The position numbers were made by a program, and so were the translations under genes. The notes below the pieces were generated by a model. It was not told the DNA's origin and made no database searches. It worked only from the letters and a program-made list of their open reading frames with translations. A stretch of 5,585 nt of DNA from Lachnospiraceae bacterium (lineage in GTDB: Bacteria > Bacillota > Clostridia > Lachnospirales > Lachnospiraceae): positions 3,967 through 9,551 of the forward strand of contig JAJPZP010000052.1 in NCBI GenBank assembly GCA_021204285.1, given 5' to 3'. Position 1 is the first letter of the stretch; each line of letters opens with the position of its first letter. Below, piece by piece: positions 1 through 5,585 of this stretch.

Positions 1-2447
1 TCCACCGCATCGGAAAAATATTTCAGCGCACTGTGGAATACATTGCCCATGTCCACAGCCTTCAGACCGCAGACCTCGCGCTCCGTAAGGCGCAGGCCAT
101 ACTGCAGAAAATGCGCGTAGGCACAGGCCGCAAAACGCTCAAGCCGCGTCACACTGCCGCTCAGGAGCTTTCCATAGAGCGCGCGGGCGGTCGCGCGTCC
201 AATCGGCTCCTCCCTGCGCGTATAAAAGACCGCGTCAAGGAGTGCCGTAAGCCGCTTACTCCACGCATCCTGCCGGGCAAACCAGCCAAGCAGCGCACGC
301 TGCTCTTTCGTGGACGCTCCCTCTTTCTCTGCGCGCAGCGCCTCCGCGAGCAGACTTAAGGAACCCTCCGGGACGGCCAGCTGATCGATCAGACCCAGAT
401 CTGCCCCGGTATACACCGGGATTTCCGGAAATAATTCCTGCACAGCCGCGATCAGGTACGAGGGGCGCAGCGCATTCCCGCCCTCATCCGCGAGGCTCCA
501 GGAGAGTCGAAGCTTCCGGGACGGTTTCGTCAATGCAAGATACATATAAAACTTCTGGATGCAGGTCTCCTGCCGCGCTGTCGGCGCAAGTTCCACGCCC
601 TGCCCGGAAAGACGCTCCCGATCCATCTCCGAGAGCAGTCCGCCGCCGCTCTTTTTTCGCGGCACGCTGCCCTCGTTCACGCCGGCAAAAAAGAGAATTT
701 TTACATCCTTCAGACGGCTGCGCTCCATATCGCCGACGACGACCTGGTCTGTCCCCGCCGGGATGAGGCCAAGCTTCATCTCCGTGAGCCCGGCGTCCAG
801 AAGCTCCGCGTACTCATCCAAAGTCACCTGACAGTCGCCGAGCAGCATCACCAGCTTATCGAACAATCCCATGACCATGCCGTAGATCTGCGCGTACTCC
901 CGGGCAAGATCGTGCTCCCCCGCCGCCTCAAAACGATTTTCCCAGGCCTTCAGCCTTTGCTGGGCACCAAGCCGAAGCAGATAGTCGTACAGCGCCCGCG
1001 TCATCTTTTCCGCGTCGGTCTCCTTCTCCTTCAGGCGCTCCGTCAGGACAGCCAGACCATCCGCCGCCTTTTCCCGCAGCGCGTTCAGCGCGGCGAGTTC
1101 CTCCTCCGTCATCCCCTTCAATGGATAGCGCCAGGTTCTGATCCAGCCGGACAGGCCGCGGATTCCGCGCGCAAGCACATAGTTTTCCAGCAGATCAGCC
1201 TCCTGCGCTTTCACCGGCGCCATGCCGCTGCGCAGGAACCGGAACATCGCCTCGTAGGAAAAATTTTCCCGCACCGCACCGAGCAGCGCGCGCAGGACTT
1301 CTACAAAGGGATTCTTCAGGACGTCGCGCTTCCGGTCAATAAAACCCGGAATATCCAGTGCGGCAAAAGTCCGCGTAAAAAGCGTTCCGTAAGTCTCGAG
1401 ATCCCCGGTAACGACCGCGATCTCCCGATAACGATATCCCTCGTCCCGCACAAGCTTCAGGATCTCACACCCGATATGCTCCGCCTCCTCCTGCGGTGAA
1501 CGCGCTGCAAAAAGCGCGATTTCGTCCGTCTGCTCCTCAAAAAAACAATTTTCATGTCGGAAAATATGAGATTCCAGGAAAGCGAGCGCGGGAGCGTCCT
1601 GATAGCGCCACACCTTCTCCTTTCCGAGTACGATCGGTTCCTCTGTACGGACATGTACCTTTTCTGCCGTCTCCATAAGATCATGAACCGTCTTTTTCAC
1701 CTTGTAGAACAGCTCATGCTCCGCCTCCTTCGCGAAGACATCCTCACGGCTGTCGATCGTAAAGGTCACGTAGACATCCTCCGAGAGCTCCAGCAACCGC
1801 CCGATCAGATTCATCTGAATCGGCGTAAATCCACTGTATCCGTCGAGCGCAATCACGCTGCCCCGCACCGATGCGGACTGATCGATCGTCTGTGCAAGCG
1901 CCTCGAGAAGCTGCTCCGCGGTCAGGTAAGCGCCCTTCAGATACTCCTGAAAGCTCTCACAGATCACTTTCATATCCGCGAGCTTGAAGCAGAGCTGTGG
2001 ATTGTCCTGATTCTGCGCAATCATGCCGTCAAGCTCCTCTGGCCCGATCCGGTACTGGACGAACTCGGACAACAGAGATTTCACCTCGGCAATAAAACCC
2101 AGCTTTTTTAAATTTCCGCCCAGGAGATGCAGTTCATCGCGCTTTTCCTCTGCCAGCCGGCGCAGAATCAGGTTCTTCCCGCTGTCTTCAAGGATTCGCC
2201 GATGCTCGCCGCCCACCTCCTCAAAGACGCGATGCGCCAGACGCTCAAAGCTCAGCACATCAATGTTCATGATTCCGTGCTTCGGGTGCATCATAACGAG
2301 ATCCTTCTGCGTCTGCATCGTAAACTGCTCCGGCACAAGGATCAGATACTGCCGGCCGGACTGCCGGATTGATTCTTCTATGATCTTTTCAAACAGGTAG
2401 TGGGATTTCCCCGCCCCGGCGTTGCCGAGGATCAGATGCAGCGACAT
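1..2447 (-). CDS. addB: ATP-dependent helicase/nuclease subunit B (AddB), C-terminus cut by window edge
   Basis: AddB is the second subunit of the AddAB complex, which resects double-strand DNA ends in the cytoplasm for RecA-dependent repair; AddB contributes Chi recognition and one nuclease domain. I translated the whole minus-strand frame: it is open for 815 codons from ATG 2447 to the left edge, with no stop or frameshift. Visible marks are a Walker A loop near the N-terminus (GNAGAGKS, residues 8-15), VPEQFTMQTQ (38-47), LDGYSGFTP (201-209), YREIAVVTGDL (340-350), IPGFIDRKRD (366-375), DQVVVGDMERSR (567-578), FAGVNEGSVPR (587-597) and SGSVTRLERFAACAYAHF (763-780). Cys775 in the last matches the first ligand of the family's [4Fe-4S] cluster, and His805 in GNVFHSALK begins the RecB-type nuclease domain. 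Family members are about 1,150 residues, so the Asp/Lys catalytic core and the other three cluster cysteines lie outside. The gene starts 15 bp after smsB. Identification is firm; completeness cannot be judged. Confidence 0.97.
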   Translation of the reverse strand, partial: MSLHLILGNAGAGKSHYLFEKIIEESIRQSGRQYLILVPEQFTMQTQKDLVMMHPKHGIMNIDVLSFERLAHRVFEEVGGEHRRILEDSGKNLILRRLAEEKRDELHLLGGNLKKLGFIAEVKSLLSEFVQYRIGPEELDGMIAQNQDNPQLCFKLADMKVICESFQEYLKGAYLTAEQLLEALAQTIDQSASVRGSVIALDGYSGFTPIQMNLIGRLLELSEDVYVTFTIDSREDVFAKEAEHELFYKVKKTVHDLMETAEKVHVRTEEPIVLGKEKVWRYQDAPALAFLESHIFRHENCFFEEQTDEIALFAARSPQEEAEHIGCEILKLVRDEGYRYREIAVVTGDLETYGTLFTRTFAALDIPGFIDRKRDVLKNPFVEVLRALLGAVRENFSYEAMFRFLRSGMAPVKAQEADLLENYVLARGIRGLSGWIRTWRYPLKGMTEEELAALNALREKAADGLAVLTERLKEKETDAEKMTRALYDYLLRLGAQQRLKAWENRFEAAGEHDLAREYAQIYGMVMGLFDKLVMLLGDCQVTLDEYAELLDAGLTEMKLGLIPAGTDQVVVGDMERSRLKDVKILFFAGVNEGSVPRKKSGGGLLSEMDRERLSGQGVELAPTARQETCIQKFYMYLALTKPSRKLRLSWSLADEGGNALRPSYLIAAVQELFPEIPVYTGADLGLIDQLAVPEGSLSLLAEALRAEKEGASTKEQRALLGWFARQDAWSKRLTALLDAVFYTRREEPIGRATARALYGKLLSGSVTRLERFAACAYAHFLQYGLRLTEREVCGLKAVDMGNVFHSALKYFSDAV

Positions 2448-2448
2448 A

Positions 2449-2461
2449 CCGCCTCTCTTCC
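2449..2461 (-). promoter_or_regulatory. Ribosome binding site of addB (weak)
   Basis: On the minus strand the sequence before ATG 2447 reads GGAAGAGAGGCGGT. The purine-rich GAGAGG core lies only about four bases from the start, closer than usual, so this site looks weaker than those of smsC and smsB. It supports ATG 2447, because the next in-frame Met is residue 44, which would remove the Walker A loop. Weak initiation here would lower AddB relative to the upstream genes; that is inference. Confidence 0.5.
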
Positions 2462-2462
2462 G

Positions 2463-3380
2463 TTACTTTAAAAATCCGTTGACAATCTTCTCCTCCGCCT
2501 CAGCCTCTGTCAGGCCGAGCGTCATCAGCTTGACGATCTGTTCGCCCGCGATCTTTCCGATCGCGGCCTCGTGAATCAGGCTCGCGTCCAGATGATTCGC
2601 CTCCAGGGACGGAACCGCATTTACATGTCCCTCATCCATCAGGATCGCGTCACATTCCGTATGTCCATAGCAGGCATTATTGCCGCGAATCTTTGAATGA
2701 AACACCTGACTGGAGCTGCCTTTCGCCACCGAACGGGATACCACGTCCGCATGGGAATCCACGCCATTGAGATCCACCTCAAAATTCGTCTCCGCATACT
2801 GCTTCTCGTGGGTCATGATCTTTTCCTTGATAATCAGTGTCGCCCCGTCTTTCAGATCGGCCGAGGTATCACGGATCGTGGAGTCGACGCCCTTGATCTG
2901 TGTCGTCTCCATCTCCATATAGCCGTTTTCTTCAATATGAACGATCGTGGTCGGATTCAGGATGCGGCCGCCTGTGCCCTCGCCCTCTCCATAATGCTTC
3001 TCAATATAGCGCACCTTCGCGTTTTTCCCGATATGGAACTCATGAATGCCGTCGTGTTCCGTATCCTGCGAACCGCCGCAGTGAATGCCGCAGCCCGCCA
3101 CGATCGTCACGTCGGCGTCCTCTCCAATATAGAAATCATTGTAAACCAGGTCTTTCAGCCCGCTCTGACTGACGATGACCGGAATGTGCACACTCTCGTT
3201 TTTCGTGCCGGGCTTTACAATAATATCGATACCTGGCTTATTCTTTTTTGACACGATGTCGATGTTCGCGGTCGTGTTCCTCCCCGCCAGCGTCCCGTTG
3301 TCACGAATATTATAGGCTCCCTCCGGAATACTGTGGAGGTCAGCCACCATCTGCAGCATATGCATTTGAAGCTGATCCAT
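2463..3380 (-). CDS. smsB: SufB/SufD-like Fe-S cluster assembly scaffold (SmsB type)
   Basis: This is the core scaffold of a SUF-like Fe-S assembly complex, expected to bind SufC-type ATPase dimers in the cytoplasm and build clusters for apo-proteins. It is 305 residues from ATG 3380, much shorter than E. coli SufB (495) or SufD (423). It is essentially only the beta-helix core plus the C-terminal helical SufC-binding end. The C-terminal family signature is clear: TECDAILMDEG with Cys243, then LIHEAAIGKIAGEQ (269-282) with His270 and Glu271, and a closing EEKIVNGFLK. By alignment from memory, Cys243 and Glu271 match SufB Cys405 and Glu434 of E. coli, which are needed for cluster formation. 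Further cysteines occur at 97 and 101 (AGCGIHCGG) and 237. An in-frame GTG at 3389 would add three residues but lies within the ribosome binding site, so ATG 3380 is chosen. It sits between smsC and addB. It is often annotated as 'SufD family' or 'SufB'; one subunit probably fills both roles as a homodimer, which is inference. Confidence 0.93.
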   Translation of the reverse strand: MDQLQMHMLQMVADLHSIPEGAYNIRDNGTLAGRNTTANIDIVSKKNKPGIDIIVKPGTKNESVHIPVIVSQSGLKDLVYNDFYIGEDADVTIVAGCGIHCGGSQDTEHDGIHEFHIGKNAKVRYIEKHYGEGEGTGGRILNPTTIVHIEENGYMEMETTQIKGVDSTIRDTSADLKDGATLIIKEKIMTHEKQYAETNFEVDLNGVDSHADVVSRSVAKGSSSQVFHSKIRGNNACYGHTECDAILMDEGHVNAVPSLEANHLDASLIHEAAIGKIAGEQIVKLMTLGLTEAEAEEKIVNGFLK

Positions 3381-3388
3381 CTTTTCCA

Positions 3389-3394
3389 CCTCCT
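3389..3394 (-). promoter_or_regulatory. Ribosome binding site of smsB, overlapping the smsC stop
   Basis: The minus strand carries a perfect AGGAGG (AGGAGGTG with flanks), eight bases before ATG 3380. It decides the start: the in-frame GTG at 3389-3387 overlaps this site and cannot be used with it. The smsC stop codon TAG (3395-3393) shares bases with the site, so ribosomes finishing smsC arrive exactly where smsB initiation occurs. This suggests translational coupling and matched output of the two subunits. Confidence 0.9.
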
Positions 3395-4118
3395 AAACTA
3401 CCTTATCAAGCAGGGTACTGCAGGCCTGTCCGCCCGTCAGAAGCTGCGGGAGAATTTCCTCCCGTGTTCCTTCCGCGCGCACCTCTCCGTCAGCCAGAAC
3501 AACAATACGATCTGCAATGTTCAGAATCCGCTCCTGGTGAGAAATGATGAGGATGGAGCCATTGATATTTGTCCGCAGCGCCTCAAACACACGGATCAGG
3601 TTATTGAAACTCCAGAGATCGATACCGGCCTCCGGCTCGTCAAAGATCGAAAGCTTCGTACCCCGTGCGATCACCATCGCAATCTCGATGCGCTTCAGCT
3701 CCCCGCCGGAGAGTGACGCGTTGACCTCCCGGTTGATATAGTCCTTCGCGCAGAGCCCCACCTCGGAGAGATATTTGCAGGAGTCGTTCAGAGACAGCGG
3801 CTCCCCATGAGCCAGATCGATGAGATCGCGCACCGTGAGTCCCTTGAAGCGAACCGGCTGCTGGAATGCGAAACTGATCCCCTTCTTCGCCCGCTCTGTG
3901 ATCGAGAGCTCCGTGATATCCTCCCCGTCCAGCAATACTCTGCCGGAGGTCGGCGTGATAATTCCCGCGATGACCTTCGCCATCGTGGATTTTCCTCCTC
4001 CGTTCGGCCCCGTGATCGCCACAAAACCGTCGTCGATTTTAAGATTGATGTGCTTCAGGATGCCTTTCTCCTCCCGGGCATCACCCGCCTGAAAACATAT
4101 GTCCTGTAATTCAAGCAT
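3393..4118 (-). CDS. smsC: SufC-like Fe-S assembly ABC ATPase (SmsC type)
   Basis: This soluble ABC-family ATPase powers Fe-S cluster assembly by dimerising on the SufB-like scaffold and changing its shape; it is not a transporter, and no membrane partner is encoded beside it. At 241 residues it is close to E. coli SufC (about 248). All nucleotide-binding motifs are intact: Walker A GPNGGGKST (37-45), Q-loop AFQQP (84-88), signature LSGGE (136-140), Walker B LSIFDEPEAG (156-165) with Glu161 as the likely catalytic base, D-loop AGID (164-167) and switch histidine His194 in ISHQER. The stretches AFQQPVRFKGLTVRDLI and GELKRIEIA, and the acidic FDEPEAGID in place of the transporter-like DEPT, are typical of the SufC/SmsC group. 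An AGGAGG lies six bases before ATG 4118. smsB follows after 12 bp. No cysteine desulfurase or sufU gene is present nearby, which fits the minimal two-gene form. SufC is the alternative name. Confidence 0.95.
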   Translation of the reverse strand: MLELQDICFQAGDAREEKGILKHINLKIDDGFVAITGPNGGGKSTMAKVIAGIITPTSGRVLLDGEDITELSITERAKKGISFAFQQPVRFKGLTVRDLIDLAHGEPLSLNDSCKYLSEVGLCAKDYINREVNASLSGGELKRIEIAMVIARGTKLSIFDEPEAGIDLWSFNNLIRVFEALRTNINGSILIISHQERILNIADRIVVLADGEVRAEGTREEILPQLLTGGQACSTLLDKVV

Positions 4119-4124
4119 TTGAAT

Positions 4125-4130
4125 CCTCCT
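4125..4130 (-). promoter_or_regulatory. Ribosome binding site of smsC
   Basis: A perfect AGGAGG on the minus strand lies six bases before ATG 4118 (AGGAGGATTCAA then ATG), a near-ideal site that fixes the smsC start. Confidence 0.9.
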
Positions 4131-4135
4131 GATGT

Positions 4136-4162
4136 AAGTTATCGTTCTGTTTTCAAAGTCAA
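4136..4162 (-). promoter_or_regulatory. Possible weak internal promoter before smsC
   Basis: The 71-bp gap between proA and smsC is the longest inside the cluster. On the minus strand it holds a good -35 box TTGACT (4162-4157), but the best -10 is TAACTT (4141-4136) at a short 15-bp spacing, or TTACAT at 19 bp. Neither is convincing. It could give smsC-smsB-addB some expression independent of proA, but chance similarity is just as likely. No hairpin with a T-run is present in the gap, so read-through from proA is expected. Confidence 0.2.
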
Positions 4163-4189
4163 TTGCTTCGCTCTGTCTGTCCGGGACTT

Positions 4190-5464
4190 TTACAGTAAAT
4201 CCCGGAAATGGAACTGACGCTCCCCGGACGCATAATCGCCCACGATCTGTCCGCTCCCGTACAGTCTGTATTTATAGCTGAGCAGCCCCTCGAAGCCGAC
4301 AGGCCCTCTGGCGTGTATCTTTCCGGTGCTGATTCCCACCTCCGCGCCAAAGCCATAGCGGTAACCGTCCGCGAAGCGCGTGGAACAGTTCTGATAGACG
4401 CCCGCGGAATCCACCAGGTTCATGAACGCTTCTGCTGTCGCCGCGTTTTCCGTAACGATACTGTCCGTGTGGTGGGAGCCGAAATAATTGATATGATCGA
4501 TCGCCTCCTGCACATCCCCCACAAGCTTCACAGACAGAATATAGTCCAGATATTCCATGGAATCATCCTCATCTGTCGCCGCGCTGCAGGGAATGATCTC
4601 CGCAATCTCCTGTGTGCCGCGAATCTCGACCTCTTTTTCATCCAGCGCTGCCTTCAGCTTCGGCAGAAACATCCGCGCGATATCGCGATGTACCAACAGT
4701 GTCTCCACCGCATTGCAGGCGGAGACGTATTGCGTCTTCGCGTCGACGATGATCGGTACCGCTTTCTCAGGATCCGCGTCCTTATCCACATAAATATGAC
4801 AGATGCCGTCCGCATGCCCCATCACCGGTATCTTCGTATTGTCCATAATGTACTGCACAAAGGCGTTGGAGCCGCGGGGAATCAGAAGATCCACCAGTCC
4901 ATGACAGTCAAGCAGTTCCCGGATCTGGGAACGTTCCTCAAGCTGCATCATGCAGTTTTCCGGCAGACCGGCTTTCTTTGCCGCCGTGCAGATCACATCA
5001 AAAAGCTTTTTATTGGTTCTCCTGGCCTCGCTGCCGCCTTTTAAGATCACACAGTTTCCGCTCTTGATGCACAGAGCAGAAATCTGTACCAGCGCATCCG
5101 GCCGGGCCTCAAAGATCACGCCGATCACACCGATCGGACAGGAGACGCGCTCCAGAACCAGTCCCTCATCCAGCTCCCGCCGAAGCTGCTTCTGAAACAG
5201 CGGATCCTTCATCGCAATCAGATCCCTGATGCCGGCAACTACATCCCGCAGCTTCCCTTCATCAAATTTTAATCGTTTCAGAATCGGAGCCGCCACACCG
5301 TCCGCCTCCGCCTGCTCCATATCGGCTCTGTTCGCCGCGAAAATAGCCTCCCGTTCCTGCTCAAGCGCTTCTCCCATCATCTGCAGCGCCAGATTTCTGA
5401 CAGCGCCCTCACTGGCTGCCATCCGCGGCGAGGCAAGCTTAACCTTTCTGACTTCCTCTTTCAT
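4190..5464 (-). CDS. proA: Gamma-glutamyl phosphate reductase (glutamate-5-semialdehyde dehydrogenase)
   Basis: ProA reduces L-glutamyl 5-phosphate with NADPH to glutamate 5-semialdehyde, the second step of proline biosynthesis, in the cytoplasm; it normally works with the kinase ProB. The 424 residues match the family's usual 415-420 over their whole length. Visible marks are CPIGVIGVIFEARPDA (109-124) in the cofactor-binding domain, LKGGSEA (141-147), PRGSNAFVQ (196-204), HADGICHIYVD (217-227), the catalytic cysteine Cys250 in ACNAVETLLVH (249-259), GSHHTDSIVTEN (329-340) and the C-terminal STRFADGYRYGFGAEVGIST and HARGPVGFEGL (384-394). The start is secure: reading upstream in frame, TAA and TGA occur about 36 bases before ATG 5464 with no other start between. 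A G-rich site AAGGGG lies 11 bases upstream, a rather long spacing. It is the first gene of the cluster with its own promoter. proB is not in the window, and the genes downstream concern Fe-S assembly and DNA repair, so proA is separated from its pathway partner, at least on this side. Confidence 0.98.
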   Translation of the reverse strand: MKEEVRKVKLASPRMAASEGAVRNLALQMMGEALEQEREAIFAANRADMEQAEADGVAAPILKRLKFDEGKLRDVVAGIRDLIAMKDPLFQKQLRRELDEGLVLERVSCPIGVIGVIFEARPDALVQISALCIKSGNCVILKGGSEARRTNKKLFDVICTAAKKAGLPENCMMQLEERSQIRELLDCHGLVDLLIPRGSNAFVQYIMDNTKIPVMGHADGICHIYVDKDADPEKAVPIIVDAKTQYVSACNAVETLLVHRDIARMFLPKLKAALDEKEVEIRGTQEIAEIIPCSAATDEDDSMEYLDYILSVKLVGDVQEAIDHINYFGSHHTDSIVTENAATAEAFMNLVDSAGVYQNCSTRFADGYRYGFGAEVGISTGKIHARGPVGFEGLLSYKYRLYGSGQIVGDYASGERQFHFRDLL

Positions 5465-5475
5465 CTGTATGAATT

Positions 5476-5481
5476 CCCCTT
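5476..5481 (-). promoter_or_regulatory. Ribosome binding site of proA
   Basis: The minus strand reads GGAAAGGGGA upstream of ATG 5464; the AAGGGG core is 11 bases from the start, longer than the 6-8 bases seen for smsC and smsB. No better site exists in the short leader. Confidence 0.55.
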
Positions 5482-5489
5482 TCCGGAAA
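5480..5489. repeat. Perfect 10-bp palindrome TTTCCGGAAA in the proA leader
   Basis: TTTCCGGAAA is its own reverse complement. It lies just after the expected transcription start of the proA promoter and reaches into the ribosome binding site, the place where an operator would block transcription. It is short and no second copy was seen, so chance is a fair explanation. Confidence 0.3.
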
Positions 5490-5499
5490 CTTTCATTTC

Positions 5500-5528
5500 A
5501 TTATACCCCTTTTACTGTCTTATGAAAA
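5500..5528 (-). promoter_or_regulatory. Promoter of the proA-smsC-smsB-addB cluster
   Basis: On the minus strand a perfect -10 box TATAAT (5505-5500) follows a -35 box TTTTCA (5528-5523, four of six matches to TTGACA) with the ideal 17-bp spacer. Transcription should start near 5493, giving a leader of about 30 bases before ATG 5464, too short for a riboswitch, T-box or attenuator. With no terminator visible downstream, this is the likely main promoter for all four genes. It has the form of a housekeeping sigma-A promoter. Confidence 0.75.
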
Positions 5529-5556
5529 GCTGAAAAATATTTGTACATTTGCAGGG

Positions 5557-5585
5557 TTGACAAGCCAGTAGTGACAATGTTATAA
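5557..5585 (+). promoter_or_regulatory. Divergent near-consensus promoter running into the window edge
   Basis: The plus strand carries a perfect -35 box TTGACA (5557-5562), an 18-bp spacer and TATAA (5581-5585) with the sixth -10 base beyond the window; TG at 5578-5579 makes it an extended -10 (TGn-TATAAn). The A/T-rich stretch at 5531-5550 just upstream could act as an UP element. It points away from proA and must serve a gene or RNA outside the window. Its -35 is 28 bp from the proA -35 box, so the two promoters stand back to back. Confidence 0.65.
5558..5577 (+). repeat. Direct repeat TGACAA inside the divergent promoter
   Basis: TGACAA occurs twice, at 5558-5563 and 5572-5577, 14 bp apart from start to start, the first copy overlapping the -35 box and the second in the spacer. 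Such spacing can reflect a repressor site, but two six-base copies may be chance. Confidence 0.3.

Noticed and set aside
33..831. Short plus-strand frames at 33-359, 533-766 and 559-831 in a region that would otherwise look gene-free.
   Set aside because: The minus-strand addB frame fills this whole region without a stop but lacks an end inside the window, which is why only the shadows stand out.
1476..1729. Repeated 14-mer ATGCTCCGCCTCCT at 1476-1489 and 1716-1729.
   Set aside because: Both copies encode similar Glu/Ala-rich addB helices (EAEH) in the same reading frame; shared codon use explains it and nothing mobile flanks them.
912..2111. Two plus-strand open frames of 195 and 185 codons (912-1499 and 1554-2111).
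   Set aside because: Both are antisense to a continuous addB frame that carries family motifs throughout; their composition is basic and low in recognisable structure.
2697..3251. Plus-strand open frame of 184 codons antisense to smsB.
   Set aside because: smsB is clearly the coding strand, with ribosome binding site and family signature; the antisense product resembles no known family.
4119..4189. Possible terminator between proA and smsC from AAGTC (4185-4189) pairing with GACTT (minus strand, 4156-4160).
   Set aside because: The stem is only five pairs with a loop of over 20 bases and no T-run follows; it would not terminate transcription.
4208..5044. Plus-strand open frame of 278 codons antisense to proA.
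   Set aside because: It lies wholly inside proA, which is recognisable end to end. The translation is Arg/His/Leu-rich with no known motif, and there is no convincing ribosome binding site; it is a shadow of a GC-rich gene.
5494..5504. Mini-frame ATGAAATGA on the minus strand next to the proA -10 box as a leader peptide.
   Set aside because: It overlaps the -10 box and lies at or before the expected transcription start, so it would not be on the mRNA in translatable form.

Overview
The window reads as ordinary chromosomal core DNA from a moderately GC-rich Bacillota anaerobe, most likely in or near the Lachnospiraceae. This rests on three things: AGGAGG-type ribosome binding sites, the very tight packing of genes, and the presence of an AddB-type nuclease subunit (not RecBCD) together with a compact two-gene SufC/SufB-like Fe-S assembly pair (the SMS or 'SUF-like minimal system' type). 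The taxon is inferred from protein style recalled from the family, not from a search.

All four genes lie on the minus strand and appear to form one transcription unit read from right to left. At the right end is a promoter (TTTTCA, 17 bp, TATAAT), then proA (gamma-glutamyl phosphate reductase, proline biosynthesis). After a 71-bp gap comes smsC (SufC-like ABC ATPase). Only 12 bp separate it from smsB (a short SufB/SufD-like scaffold protein), and the smsC stop codon lies against the smsB ribosome binding site. Another 15 bp on is addB (ATP-dependent helicase/nuclease subunit B). addB runs off the left edge of the window after 815 intact codons, so roughly 300 or more C-terminal residues are missing, including the nuclease core. 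No terminator is visible between any of the genes.

Functionally, smsC and smsB should form an ATP-driven complex that assembles Fe-S clusters. The gene directly downstream, addB, belongs to a family whose nuclease domain is held together by a [4Fe-4S] cluster, so assembler and client may be co-expressed; that link is inference. proA is the odd member: its usual partner proB is not in the window.

The right-hand 121 bp (5465-5585) is the only stretch of any size without a gene. It holds the proA promoter and leader and, facing the other way, a near-consensus promoter (TTGACA, 18 bp, extended TGn-TATAA) that runs into the window edge and presumably drives a divergent gene just outside. No RNA gene, mobile element, CRISPR array or previously undescribed system was found. 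The long plus-strand open frames are antisense shadows of the four real genes.
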